Origin: a virus
Virus record (IMG/VR): IMGVR_UViG_3300007735_000680
Location: 1-36,513 of that record
Strand: one strand, 5' to 3'
DNA: 36,513 nucleotides
The position numbers and the translations under genes are program-made. The notes under the pieces were generated by a model. The model made no database searches and was not told the DNA's origin. It worked only from the letters and a program-made list of their open reading frames with translations. This document shows positions 17,816-26,308 of this stretch, one piece after another (position 1 is the stretch's first letter; the number at the start of each line of letters is the position of its first letter).

Positions 17816-20695
17816 ATGCCAACAAAAACTTGTTGTTGTGGCCAAGGAAGTTATGTAGCAATTCCATGCAGATCTTGGGCATACATAAGTTTTGTTGGTT
17901 ATCAGGGATTGACTGGGATACGAGGTGCATCTGGTATTGCTGGTTATAATAATTATTTTGGTCCAAGCGGTTATTTTTCAAAAAGTAAAGGCGCTTTTGG
18001 ATTGTCCGGTCCTTGGGAAGGCTGGCATCCATTTTATAAATTTTATGAAGGTGGATTTGCGATAGGTGGTGGTGATGCTCTTCAAGCAAATCTTGCTCCT
18101 TTAAAAATAACAGGATTCACAGGATGTATAAGCACACAGCCAGGAGGACCTGCTTGGGGTGGATATGGTGGCAATGGATGTGAACAGGCTATTTTGGAAA
18201 CAGACAATGAGCGTCCTGTAATTTACAAATTGTGGGGCGCTGGTGGTGGTGGAATAAATACTGCCCTTTTTGGCGGAAACGGTGCATTTACTCAGGTAGA
18301 TGGAATATATAATTCAAATAATATTGCTTGTGTTGGTTTGGGTGGTTATGGCGAAAACCTTGGAAAAAGCGTTTGTGGTTGGACTGGCCCCTTAGATAAT
18401 TTTGAAGGAAACGGTGGACAAGGATTTCCTTGTTGGGGTGGTGGTGGTGCATATGTTTCTTCAAGATTTGAACCAAATCCATCTGCAATTGTTGGTTCTG
18501 GTGGTGGTGTTGGTTCAAGAGAAAGAAATCCGGGGCATGGAGGTGCTACATCCGGTAGAGATGCTGCAGGAAAGCAAGGTGGCAAAGGTGCACAAGAAAC
18601 GGTTCCCGGTCAAGGGGGACTTGGGGCTAGAGATGGAGAAAAGTATACTGGTGGAAGAGGATCTACCGGAAGCCCTGTAACTGTTTATGAGGGTGGAGGT
18701 GGCGGTGGTGGTGGACTCGCAGGTGGCGGTGGAGGTGGTTTGACTGGTTATGGTGGAGGAGGTGGAGACAGCACAGTTGCGAAATACGCCAGAGATGGAA
18801 CTGACAACGGCCCACCAAATATATGTGATCCATATTTTTGGGTCACATCAAGCATTAATGTGACAAAAGGAAACCCAATCTTTGCTGGCTTGGGTGGATT
18901 TGTATCGATGTCTGGTCGTGGCAGCGATCTTCCAAGAAACAATGCTGATTACGGAATGTCCGGAAAAGTTGTTACTGTATATTCATCTCTGAGATGTCCA
19001 TGTAAACCAGAATTGGACACAATTCCGGAAAAAACATATATTTGCTTAAATGAAGATCAATATCAACAAATATATACAGCAGCATTGAGTGATGGATCGT
19101 GTCCTGATGGATTGTCATTTGACTCAGGTTTATCTGCATACGGTGGATTGACGGCCAATCAACTTTTTTGGCAATATGGAAATTCTGCAGGAGAAGTTGT
19201 ACCTCCTGTATCGATAAGTTTTTATTACAATAATGAATTGTACTATATGGTAGGCAGATGTCCCGTTTTATGTGATCCAGCCTATCAAATACCTGTAGAT
19301 GCAACTTTTGCAAGCGCTTCATGCAGACAATTTGGAGATTGCTGCAAGGCATTCTTTGCTTTTCCTTATTGCAAGGTAATTGATTCAAACAATCAAACAA
19401 ACTGCTTTGATCCGGTTACATATTATTGTCCAGAAGAATGTATACCGGGAGCAACCGCAGAACCATTTTATGCATGCATAGAAGAAGGTGTAGAATATCC
19501 CGAAGGATTGTTTTGGACAAAGAAAAACAATTACTATTATCAGGTGTCCCGCATATCTGGATGGCTTCCATTTGGAGAAGATCTTTATAAAATAGACACC
19601 ATAGGAGAGATAATAGAACAGGAACCTTGTTGTTCTGAAACTCAAGAAAATTGTTATAGACCTCCCAACAAACCAACTAACCCAACAGATTGTTGTGTGG
19701 TTGTAAACAATCCATTTACAGATGCCCATCCAGGCATAGTAAACATAAATGTTACTACAAAGTTTTTTGGACCTGTCAAAGGAGATGCTGGTGGAAACTG
19801 TGTTCCTTTCGGAGGTTGCTGCATAGAAGACACAATGCATTCCGATTCTTTTTCTGCGCAAGGAATAAAAACACAAGAATATAGAACATATTCAAGCCCT
19901 CAAGTTCAAACTAGAGTAGATTATCCAGAGCTTCCCGGGGTATGTGAAACTATTGAAAATTGTCCTTTACCATATGATAAAGCTTTGTATTATTACACGG
20001 AATGGGATGGTGGACAGATTGAAAATCCATATGTTCCTATTTTTAAAATAGAAAGTTACTGCAATTGTTATCCTACATGTTTTTTACCAGAATTAATCTT
20101 AGATTCTTACGGTACATTCCCAAACTGTGAAAATTATCAAAACAGCGGTGTTCCTGTTGTGATTGTATCAGGAGGAAACATACAAAATATTGTAGATGCG
20201 TTAAATTCTGTTTCCGGTGGGAAATACACGACAACAGTAATAGATGCCAGCACACCATTTTGGTTTGGCATGAGATCCACTGAAACAAACATACCAGGAG
20301 ATGAATGGTATTATTTTGATGAAGACATTTATGATCCAGACGGCTTGGGACGTAGATGTATAAGAACTTATTATGCTAGATCGCCTTATTACACAACATA
20401 TGTTCAAACATGTGGATCACAAATAAATCTCTGTGATTGTATTTACAGACCATCGCCCGGATTTAAACACTCAAATGGACAACCTGACAACAATTATAAT
20501 CCAGGATGTGCAGTACAAACTTCTTATAAGAGATTGGTTGATTGGCAACAAACACCAAGTGCAAATATGTTTATTTCTTCAGAAATTGGAACACTTTGTG
20601 GTGATGGATTTAATATCTGCACAGGATTTTACAACCCGTGCATCGTGTCGGCTTGGAATGGAACCAATTGCACTTTAACAGCTATAGGTGGATAA
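17816..20695 (+). CDS. Glycine- and cysteine-rich virion protein, probable adhesin/tail fibre
   Basis: 959 residues. N-terminus Cys-rich (MPTKTCCCGQGSYVAIPCRS). A collagen-like Gly stretch (GLTGIRGASGIAGYNNYFGP) follows. Between about 130 and 325 there are dense polyglycine motifs (for example GGGGGGGGLAGGGGGGLTGY near 292), as in receptor-binding phage adhesins. The remaining 600 residues are Tyr/Pro/Asn-rich with several dozen cysteines, often paired (QFGDCCKAF, CCSETQENC, GGCCIEDT). Repeats of a cysteine-rich domain are likely. A late promoter and ribosome-binding site fit a structural gene. The host receptor cannot be predicted. The stop overlaps the next start (TAATG). Confidence 0.75.
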   Translation: MPTKTCCCGQGSYVAIPCRSWAYISFVGYQGLTGIRGASGIAGYNNYFGPSGYFSKSKGAFGLSGPWEGWHPFYKFYEGGFAIGGGDALQANLAPLKITGFTGCISTQPGGPAWGGYGGNGCEQAILETDNERPVIYKLWGAGGGGINTALFGGNGAFTQVDGIYNSNNIACVGLGGYGENLGKSVCGWTGPLDNFEGNGGQGFPCWGGGGAYVSSRFEPNPSAIVGSGGGVGSRERNPGHGGATSGRDAAGKQGGKGAQETVPGQGGLGARDGEKYTGGRGSTGSPVTVYEGGGGGGGGLAGGGGGGLTGYGGGGGDSTVAKYARDGTDNGPPNICDPYFWVTSSINVTKGNPIFAGLGGFVSMSGRGSDLPRNNADYGMSGKVVTVYSSLRCPCKPELDTIPEKTYICLNEDQYQQIYTAALSDGSCPDGLSFDSGLSAYGGLTANQLFWQYGNSAGEVVPPVSISFYYNNELYYMVGRCPVLCDPAYQIPVDATFASASCRQFGDCCKAFFAFPYCKVIDSNNQTNCFDPVTYYCPEECIPGATAEPFYACIEEGVEYPEGLFWTKKNNYYYQVSRISGWLPFGEDLYKIDTIGEIIEQEPCCSETQENCYRPPNKPTNPTDCCVVVNNPFTDAHPGIVNINVTTKFFGPVKGDAGGNCVPFGGCCIEDTMHSDSFSAQGIKTQEYRTYSSPQVQTRVDYPELPGVCETIENCPLPYDKALYYYTEWDGGQIENPYVPIFKIESYCNCYPTCFLPELILDSYGTFPNCENYQNSGVPVVIVSGGNIQNIVDALNSVSGGKYTTTVIDASTPFWFGMRSTETNIPGDEWYYFDEDIYDPDGLGRRCIRTYYARSPYYTTYVQTCGSQINLCDCIYRPSPGFKHSNGQPDNNYNPGCAVQTSYKRLVDWQQTPSANMFISSEIGTLCGDGFNICTGFYNPCIVSAWNGTNCTLTAIGG

Positions 20696-21264
20696 TGAAA
20701 AATATTTCTTTGAAACAATTATATTCGTGTGATGGTAAGTTTTTTAAAGAAAAAATAAATTGTAAAAATTGGTCTATTGATATCGATCAATGTAAAACAG
20801 AATGCTCTTTAAAAAAAATAAATCCATCTTGGTCAGATTGTTTTAATTGTTCTGATATAAATTATATTTTGCAACCACAAGAAATAAATGAAGAAAAATC
20901 TATAAACATAGAAGTATCAAAGAATATTTCTCCTTCTGCTTTTTTTAAAGCAAAAACATATGCTAAAGCAGAAATGTCGCAAATAATTCAAGGTAAAGTT
21001 TCAGAAGAAATATACGAAAAAAGAAAACAAATATGTTTATCGTGCGATAAAAAAATAAACAATGATCAAAATGAATCTATTGGTTGGTGTACTGCCTGTG
21101 GGTGTGGGACATCAGCAAGGGCAGCATTATCTCAAAAATTATACATTCCTTCAATTTCTTGTCCATTAAAAAAATTTGGCCCAGAAAGAGGAGATGGGTT
21201 TAACACAAAAGATGCAATAAATTCCGTAAAAGGAATAATAAACAACATAAAAGAAAATATCTAA
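20695..21264 (+). CDS. Zinc-ribbon protein, paralogue of 35973 gene
   Basis: 189 residues, AT-rich. The C-terminal half carries ICLSC, GWCTACGCG and ISCPLKKFGP, a four-cysteine zinc-ribbon pattern. The 35973 protein has a similar CGRCGCG...NCPIKMPGF. The N-terminal half has further cysteines (CKNWSIDIDQCKTEC). It is translationally coupled to the adhesin gene. Role unknown; possibly a structural accessory or chaperone. The TAA stop is part of the next late octamer. Confidence 0.65.
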   Translation: MKNISLKQLYSCDGKFFKEKINCKNWSIDIDQCKTECSLKKINPSWSDCFNCSDINYILQPQEINEEKSINIEVSKNISPSAFFKAKTYAKAEMSQIIQGKVSEEIYEKRKQICLSCDKKINNDQNESIGWCTACGCGTSARAALSQKLYIPSISCPLKKFGPERGDGFNTKDAINSVKGIINNIKENI

Positions 21265-21267
21265 ATA
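21260..21267 (+). promoter_or_regulatory. Late octamer before the 21276 gene
   Basis: TCTAAATA, then 8 nt to ATG at 21276; predicted leader about 3 nt. The TAA stop of the upstream gene (21262-21264) is inside the octamer. Confidence 0.65.
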
Positions 21268-21275
21268 TTAATACC

Positions 21276-21638
21276 ATGACATGCATAAGAGTATTAATGA
21301 ATTTCCAAAACGAACTTCGCCTCCATCACTGGGGGACTGAATCTTATTCCGCACACAAAGCATTAGGCAAAGCATACGAAGACTTAGATGGCTTGCTTGA
21401 TACCTTCGTTGAATCTTATATTGGTGTTTATGGAAAAGATGACATAAACAGCATAACTGAATTAAAATTTTTGGGTCCCCAAAAAGTGCCATCGATGGCA
21501 CTAGTTTCTTCTTTTGAAGACTATTTGATGAATGAACTTCCAAAGTCAGTAGATCCGAATCAAACAGCATTGTTAAATATACGTGATGAGATGCTTGGTT
21601 TGATCCAACAAACAAAGTATCTCCTCACACTGTCGTAA
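21276..21638 (+). CDS. Dps/ferritin-like helical protein (DUF5856-type)
   Basis: 120 residues. The N-terminal helix pattern NFQNELRLHHWGTESYSAHK...LDGLLDTFVESY recalls the HW...H...D...E arrangement of Dps/ferritin-like helical bundles and a phage family (DUF5856, from memory). Iron binding is possible but some ferroxidase ligands cannot be confirmed. Late expression is likely. Confidence 0.62.
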   Translation: MTCIRVLMNFQNELRLHHWGTESYSAHKALGKAYEDLDGLLDTFVESYIGVYGKDDINSITELKFLGPQKVPSMALVSSFEDYLMNELPKSVDPNQTALLNIRDEMLGLIQQTKYLLTLS

Positions 21639-21648
21639 GGAGACAAAT

Positions 21649-22014
21649 ATGAAAATCTCGGAGCTAGTTTACGAAGTACGAACCCTGGCCCGCAAAGAAG
21701 AAGATCCCGCAAAACGGGATCTTTTTTATCAATGCGCCAAGTCACTTGAGATTCTTGGAAACATTGCCAAAATCGCAGATCTCGCTGTTGCTGAACACAG
21801 CAGTGCAGAGAAGCCTCACATAGACAAAGACGGCAATGAAAAGTATTATGTGGATTCTCAAACACTCAATATGCTCAATGAGCACATCGATGCTTTGATT
21901 CATTACGGTTTCATGGAAAAAGACGATAGGTGGCCCTATTCAAACGAGGGAATCAAATTATTTGTATCAAAATATTTTAAATCTCAGATAGTGAAAGATT
22001 CTAAAATAGAATAG
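21649..22014 (+). CDS. Helical protein, unknown
   Basis: 121 residues, not recognised. Mostly helical (MKISELVYEVRTLARKEEDP; DLFYQCAKSLEILGNIAKIA). Strong AAGGAG ribosome-binding site 7 nt before the ATG, 10 nt after the previous stop. It overlaps the convergent metallopeptidase by 31 nt. Confidence 0.65.
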   Translation: MKISELVYEVRTLARKEEDPAKRDLFYQCAKSLEILGNIAKIADLAVAEHSSAEKPHIDKDGNEKYYVDSQTLNMLNEHIDALIHYGFMEKDDRWPYSNEGIKLFVSKYFKSQIVKDSKIE

Positions 22015-22583
22015 ATCTTTGGTGGAATTCTTTTGTGACTGAGAACTGCCATCGATGATGGCATGATTTTCAGCACTATAGGACTTCTGTAAGGACTTTT
22101 CTTGTACGCATAGAACTTACGAGTTTTTTCCATCAAGAAGTGGCTATAGATGTAGCAATTGGCACGCTTTGCGTACATCTTGGTATCTATTTGAAGATTG
22201 AACTTTTTTATTAGTTTGACTGCACGCTTTTCGCAATCACGTTCCATGGCACGAATTATGAAAAATGCTTTCTTGAGTTTGTCTTCTGGAAATTCTTTTC
22301 CAGCAAACCAACTGTCAACCATTATGATGGCTTTATCTGATTTAGTATAAATTTTTGAATTATTGATATATTGCAAAAAGTGGCAATATTCATGAACTAA
22401 AGTTTCTAAAAAGTTTGCACTATGTTGTGCAACTTTTATAATTTTTTCACCATCATTGAAAAAACCTTCACAACGGTAGCCACCACAATTTAATAATTTG
22501 CCACGGCCTATTACTAGACGCATTCCATATTGTGCCAGATGTTTTTTCACATGACTGACAAACTGACGGTTCCGAGTAGACAT
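21984..22583 (-). CDS. Zinc metallopeptidase-like protein (HExxH)
   Basis: 199 residues. ETLVHEYCHFLQY (H64-E65-Y-C-H68) is a gluzincin-type zinc motif, and the basic, Cys-containing remainder resembles SprT-like or phage-encoded peptidases. The third ligand cannot be assigned with certainty; the helix with DCEKRAVKLI contains a candidate Glu. The start ATG has GAGG upstream, and a minus-strand late octamer lies 20 nt before it. Substrate unknown. Confidence 0.7.
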   Translation of the reverse strand: MSTRNRQFVSHVKKHLAQYGMRLVIGRGKLLNCGGYRCEGFFNDGEKIIKVAQHSANFLETLVHEYCHFLQYINNSKIYTKSDKAIIMVDSWFAGKEFPEDKLKKAFFIIRAMERDCEKRAVKLIKKFNLQIDTKMYAKRANCYIYSHFLMEKTRKFYAYKKSPYRSPIVLKIMPSSMAVLSHKRIPPKIYSILESFTI

Positions 22584-22603
22584 AGGAATACCTCAGTCAA
22601 ACA

Positions 22604-22611
22604 TATTTAGT
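22604..22611 (-). promoter_or_regulatory. Late octamer of the metallopeptidase gene
   Basis: ACTAAATA on the minus strand, then a 20-nt leader with GAGG and the ATG at 22583. A leadered late message. Confidence 0.6.
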
Positions 22612-22631
22612 CTAGATAATAATATACTACA

Positions 22632-23306
22632 ATGCAAGAAATTAACAAAAATCAAAATTTGGATATGATAAAATATGGAGATTTGCTTATTACCGATAAG
22701 CAAAAAATTTCTTGCAATGATAGAATCATTCAATATTTTTTTATTACAGGATTGATGCAGCAATTTTTTAACTTGAAACCTCCTGCGAATTCCAGCCAAG
22801 AAACCTACCATGAATTAAAATATCTTGAAAAAATTACAAATTCTACAACAAAAGAAGATTTAGAATTTGCTGCCAAAGCCGACACACAAGAAGAAAGAAT
22901 GTATGTTTTGTTTTCTGAATCCATTGGTTTGCCAATAACGGAATCATTTTTCAAAGATATATTCAGTCAAATTGAACCGATCTTATTTTTATTAAAAAAT
23001 CATTTCAACCGTCCAAGACCATTTCAACTTGGGCCAATTTTAGGAATTCAAGTAGCACAAAAAGTTCCATATGATGCTTTTCACCCCGCATATCCTTCTG
23101 GCCATGCACTTGATGCTTATATTGTAGAATATGTCTTAACAAAAATTGCCCCATCTAAAGCAAAAGAAATAAAACATTTTACAACTAAAATGGCCGAGAG
23201 CAGAATCAATATTGGGATACACTATCCCTCGGATAATGTAATATCAAAAAAATTAGCAGACACAATTATAAAACACAATTTAGTTAAAGTGCCAAGTATT
23301 TCTTGA
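22632..23306 (+). CDS. Soluble PAP2-type phosphatase
   Basis: 224 residues. The three PAP2/vanadium-haloperoxidase signatures are present in order: K122-x6-R129-P130 (KNHFNRPRP), P155-S-G-H158 (YPSGHALDA) and S190-R191-x5-H197-x3-D201. Residues that bind phosphate and attack it (two Arg, Lys, two His) are all kept. No long hydrophobic segments are seen, so it looks soluble rather than a membrane lipid phosphatase. Substrate unknown. TAATAT lies 6 nt before the ATG, but no good -35 box is visible. Its stop lies in the next promoter. Confidence 0.83.
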   Translation: MQEINKNQNLDMIKYGDLLITDKQKISCNDRIIQYFFITGLMQQFFNLKPPANSSQETYHELKYLEKITNSTTKEDLEFAAKADTQEERMYVLFSESIGLPITESFFKDIFSQIEPILFLLKNHFNRPRPFQLGPILGIQVAQKVPYDAFHPAYPSGHALDAYIVEYVLTKIAPSKAKEIKHFTTKMAESRINIGIHYPSDNVISKKLADTIIKHNLVKVPSIS

Positions 23307-23330
23307 CAATCATTTTTTAAGTAGTATTAT
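23303..23330 (+). promoter_or_regulatory. Sigma70-type promoter of the winged-helix gene
   Basis: TTGACA (23303-23308), 16-nt spacer, TATTAT (23325-23330), then a 29-nt leader with AAGGAAAG. The TGA stop of the upstream gene (23304-23306) lies in TTGACA. Confidence 0.82.
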
Positions 23331-23359
23331 ATGTAAACTTCTTAAGAAAGGAAAGTTTT

Positions 23360-23596
23360 ATGGAAATTACTACAGTTGATCGTCCTACGAAGATTCAGAG
23401 AGTGTTTGATTTTATGCGTTCTGGTCGTCCACTAACAGCTGGTGCGGCACGAAAGCAATTCCGTGTTCAAAACATGCGTGCTACCATGCATGATCTTCGT
23501 GAGGCATTTGATCGATTTGACATGAACTACACTGTAGTTCGTGAGATCCGCAACGGTCGTTCGTACTACCGCGTAGCACGAAACCGTTCTCGTTAA
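23360..23596 (+). CDS. Small winged-helix/HTH DNA-binding protein
   Basis: 78 residues, strongly basic. TKIQRVFDFMRSGRPLTAGA, then ARKQFRVQNMRATMHDLREA (helix-turn-helix) and a C-terminal wing with IRNGRSYYRVARNRSR. This is the layout of small phage winged-helix regulators. Leadered, with a good ribosome-binding site, and followed directly by an intrinsic terminator: an independent unit. Target DNA unknown. Confidence 0.75.
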   Translation: MEITTVDRPTKIQRVFDFMRSGRPLTAGAARKQFRVQNMRATMHDLREAFDRFDMNYTVVREIRNGRSYYRVARNRSR

Positions 23597-23620
23597 AACT
23601 TACAACATCTCAACAAACAA

Positions 23621-23645
23621 AACCCCGAGCAATCGGGGTTTTTAT
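23621..23645. terminator. Intrinsic terminator, bidirectional
   Basis: ACCCCGA-GCAA-TCGGGGT followed by TTTTTATAT on the plus strand; on the minus strand a T-run (TTTTG) follows too. It ends both the HTH gene and the leftward 23642 gene. Confidence 0.88.
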
Positions 23646-24937
23646 ATATTAATAACCATTGTAATTGTTTGTGGTCCGATTAAACGACAATACAAAGTTC
23701 TGGGCACATCTGTTCCATTTACAATCAATACATAAGATTGATCGAAACCGGGTTTGCCAGAAATATAATAATTGTTTGAAAGAGGTATCGTGTAAGATGG
23801 ATCTGAATATATTTCAAATTCCCATCCTTGCAATGATGCGTGACTGAGATCTATTTTCAATCCTGTGGTTATTGAAAATGTCATTCTAGCAGCAGATTGT
23901 GGTGATCCTGTATAAGATCTTTGTGTAAAAACATTATATGTGAATGATTGCGTTGTGGAATTTTGATTTACTTGTGCTGATCTTGCTATGAAAAGATATA
24001 CGCTATTATCAAACAATAAATTTGAAACTTGATTTGTTGAAGAAACATCCTCTGCGTAAATGTCTTTTGGGCATGTATCACATGCAACCCAATAACCTGA
24101 GTATGTGCTTCCTAGTGTTTGTTTTCTCAAATGAACTTGATAATAATTTTGATTTTCGTAACAATTTACTATTTGATTATAGCCGTTGTGGATTCTGTAT
24201 ATTCCAAGTATATTCTGGGGTTGTTGTATTTCATCAACATCCGAAGAACCACGTATATAATGTTTTAGTTCAGTTGATGTAGTTGATAGATTTTGATTAC
24301 TTGCTGTAACTCCAAGGTACATTACTTCTGTATTATCTTTTAGAGTGGTAGTGCTGTTTATTCTCAATCTACCAAAATTATTTCCGGTTCCACCTGCAAT
24401 TTCAATATATTCCTCAAATCCCAAATCTGCCCCCAGTATACCCATTTTTTCAAATGTGGTTGTTGAAGCGTTTGGAAGAGTGTTCAAAATATAGTGATAT
24501 CCTGTTCCACCTATTCCATTGAAAACATATTGAGGTGGTGTTACAAAGTTTTCCTTGTTGTAAAATGTATATGAGTTTGCTGTTGTAAACCCAGACACCA
24601 GATTCGTAACTAATATTTTTCCGTCATTCAAGGATGATATCAATTGAAAAACACCGCTTACAGTGGTGTTGTAATCTACAACCGGATCATAATATTTTGT
24701 GCTTGATAATGAGAATGTGTTTCCTGCTGTCAGGGAACCAAATGTCTTTTTGAGAAATGTTCTATCTGAAGTGTCGTATACATGCGAATAATCAATAAAG
24801 CATGAAGATCCTATTACCGAAACATTGGGAGATGAATTTATATACCCTTTGGTTCTGGCTGGATCGTATGTATTTCCGTATATCAGAAATCCATAATTTG
24901 TATAGGATCTAACATTGTTAAGAGTTGGTAGGGGCAT
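23642..24937 (-). CDS. Probable virion protein, unknown
   Basis: 431 residues, not recognised. Rich in Ser, Thr, Asn, Tyr and Gly with few charged residues, predicted β-rich (for example NVRSYTNYGFLIYGNTYDPA, SSTKYYDPVVDYNTTVSGVF). This composition is typical of phage fibre, collar or decoration proteins. One Cys pair (CDTCPK) is present. Its start lies just after the stop of the 24939 gene (TGAAATG), so the two form a leftward operon. Confidence 0.7.
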   Translation of the reverse strand: MPLPTLNNVRSYTNYGFLIYGNTYDPARTKGYINSSPNVSVIGSSCFIDYSHVYDTSDRTFLKKTFGSLTAGNTFSLSSTKYYDPVVDYNTTVSGVFQLISSLNDGKILVTNLVSGFTTANSYTFYNKENFVTPPQYVFNGIGGTGYHYILNTLPNASTTTFEKMGILGADLGFEEYIEIAGGTGNNFGRLRINSTTTLKDNTEVMYLGVTASNQNLSTTSTELKHYIRGSSDVDEIQQPQNILGIYRIHNGYNQIVNCYENQNYYQVHLRKQTLGSTYSGYWVACDTCPKDIYAEDVSSTNQVSNLLFDNSVYLFIARSAQVNQNSTTQSFTYNVFTQRSYTGSPQSAARMTFSITTGLKIDLSHASLQGWEFEIYSDPSYTIPLSNNYYISGKPGFDQSYVLIVNGTDVPRTLYCRLIGPQTITMVINI

Positions 24938-24938
24938 T

Positions 24939-25919
24939 TCATGAAGCCATGTATGTTACAACTTGTGTACCGCTTCCGGCAACTACATAAACCTTATTTG
25001 TGTTTGAAATCTTTAATTCTGTTTCACTGCCAGGGTCAAGGGCATGTCCCGTGGAGGATCCTGTAAAGGAACCCGTATTTCCTATGTAAATAAAATCGGT
25101 ATTTGTTGACAGTGCTCTCAATTTTATTGAAGTCTGACATGTAAATCCTGAAGAATCCAGTTGTTGAACTGTTGGGAATGTTGAGGATGTTCTTCCAGTC
25201 TTGAATGTAGTTGGTACAGAAATTCCAAGAGTTCCAAGATTAGTGTTTAGTGTGGTCAACTGACCAGAAATTACTGTCATTCCAGACAGAATTGCTGTAT
25301 CGTTTATTGTTACCGTGTTACCAACAGAAACAGAGACACTTGTTCCACCGGACATTCCTTGAATTCTGAGACCATTTCCAGCAGCATCATTTGTTACACC
25401 CACTGTTGGATTTATTGTGGCATTGATGGTGGCTCCCATTATGTTCACAAAAACTGGATTTGCAGAATTTCCGAGTTCTGTGCCGGAACTGCTTACCAAT
25501 TGCGTGTATGTCCATGTATTTCCATTTGGACCAAATACGGAAACAGCATCTGTTGTTCTCTTTAGAGGAATACCACCTGTAATTTCTACTTGATATCCAG
25601 TGAAAGTTCTTACATATACCGGAGAACTTGTCAGACCTGTCGTATAAACTGTTCCGCTTACTGCTACTGGAGTTCCACCTGCTATACCTTGAACTGCTCC
25701 ACAGAAACCTACTAAATTTGCTGTTATGCCACCTGCTACCACATTGACAGGAAATGGATTGCTGCTGGATACTATAGTTGCCGATCCTGTAGGCCCATAT
25801 GCCAATTTCATGTATTGGAAGTGTGATGTGGCTCCAGAAAAAAGAATAGCATCGGTTGCTACATTGAATGTAACTCCACCTGATTCAATCTGTACATTTG
25901 GGTCTATGTCCGTTGGCAT
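24939..25919 (-). CDS. Probable virion protein with a C-terminal β-domain
   Basis: 326 residues, Ser/Thr/Gly/Val-rich, few charges. The C-terminal part (IKLRALSTNTDFIYIGNTGS, then GHALDPGSETELKISNTNKV) has the pattern of a small β-domain common in phage capsid- or fibre-associated proteins. The N-terminal part contains repeated GGT.V.VSG.V-like strands. The ATG has AAGGA 6 nt upstream and a leftward late octamer 35 nt upstream. Exact place in the virion unknown. Confidence 0.7.
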   Translation of the reverse strand: MPTDIDPNVQIESGGVTFNVATDAILFSGATSHFQYMKLAYGPTGSATIVSSSNPFPVNVVAGGITANLVGFCGAVQGIAGGTPVAVSGTVYTTGLTSSPVYVRTFTGYQVEITGGIPLKRTTDAVSVFGPNGNTWTYTQLVSSSGTELGNSANPVFVNIMGATINATINPTVGVTNDAAGNGLRIQGMSGGTSVSVSVGNTVTINDTAILSGMTVISGQLTTLNTNLGTLGISVPTTFKTGRTSSTFPTVQQLDSSGFTCQTSIKLRALSTNTDFIYIGNTGSFTGSSTGHALDPGSETELKISNTNKVYVVAGSGTQVVTYMAS

Positions 25920-25937
25920 ATTTATTCCTTAAAGTGA

Positions 25938-25945
25938 TATAAATA
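25938..25945 (+). promoter_or_regulatory. Late octamer, rightward
   Basis: Perfect TATAAATA on the plus strand, about 63 nt before the gp33 gene. It faces away from the leftward octamer at 25955. Confidence 0.65.
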
Positions 25946-25954
25946 GTTCTAGAA

Positions 25955-25962
25955 TATTTAGA
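25955..25962 (-). promoter_or_regulatory. Late octamer, leftward
   Basis: TCTAAATA on the minus strand upstream of the 24939/23642 virion operon; leader of about 35 nt with AAGGA. Confidence 0.65.
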
Positions 25963-25974
25963 TAGATTTATTTA

Positions 25975-26002
25975 TTGCTTTTTAACAAGAACAGTGTAAC
26001 AT
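25975..26002 (+). promoter_or_regulatory. Leaderless sigma70-type promoter of the gp33 gene
   Basis: TTGCTT (25975-25980), 16-nt spacer, TAACAT (25997-26002), then ACTACC and ATG at 26009. Weaker -35 box, but the same 6-nt geometry as the early promoters of the left block. Confidence 0.65.
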
Positions 26003-26008
26003 ACTACC

Positions 26009-26242
26009 ATGTATATAGACGATGCAGCAAAAGAAAGATTTTCTAGCAAGATTTTAGAAAGAGTGAAAACCACAAATTTATCTTTTATGGATTGTGTGTT
26101 AGAGCTTTCTGATGAAATGGGTCTTGATCCTTCTGCTGCTGGTAAACTTTTAACAAAACCAGTAATTGAAAAAATTGAACAAGAAGCAAAAACTTTGCAT
26201 CTTCTAAAAAAATCAAAAACTAAAAAACTCCCAGTTGACTGA
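26009..26242 (+). CDS. gp33: Late transcription co-activator gp33
   Basis: 77 residues. The pattern FSSKILERVKTTNLSFMDCV...PVIEKIEQEAKTLHLLKKSK ending LPVD resembles the short gp33 of T4-type marine phages, where EAE.LH.L and a C-terminal LP motif are typical. Gp33 binds the RNA polymerase β flap and, through its C-terminus, the gp45 sliding clamp to activate late promoters. The gene lies directly upstream of gene 32, as in T4-type genomes. It has a leaderless sigma70-type promoter, consistent with expression before the late phase. Confidence 0.78.
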   Translation: MYIDDAAKERFSSKILERVKTTNLSFMDCVLELSDEMGLDPSAAGKLLTKPVIEKIEQEAKTLHLLKKSKTKKLPVD

Positions 26243-26262
26243 TCTGGGATTGCTTATATAAT
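26235..26262 (+). promoter_or_regulatory. Strong promoter of gene 32
   Basis: TTGACT (26235-26240), 16-nt spacer, perfect TATAAT (26257-26262). The -35 box lies in the last codons of gp33. A leader of about 40 nt follows. Confidence 0.87.
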
Positions 26263-26279
26263 AACCATCAGTCATAAGG

Positions 26280-26300
26280 CCAAGGTAGATCCTTGGGGAA
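26280..26300 (+). promoter_or_regulatory. Leader hairpin overlapping the gene 32 ribosome-binding site
   Basis: CCAAGG-TAGAT-CCTTGG (26280-26296) is a perfect 6-bp hairpin. Its 3' arm shares two G residues with the GGGGAA ribosome-binding site (26295-26300), 8 nt before the ATG. T4 gp32 represses its own translation by binding a structured leader, so this is a candidate operator (inference). Confidence 0.6.
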
Positions 26301-26308
26301 AGAACACT

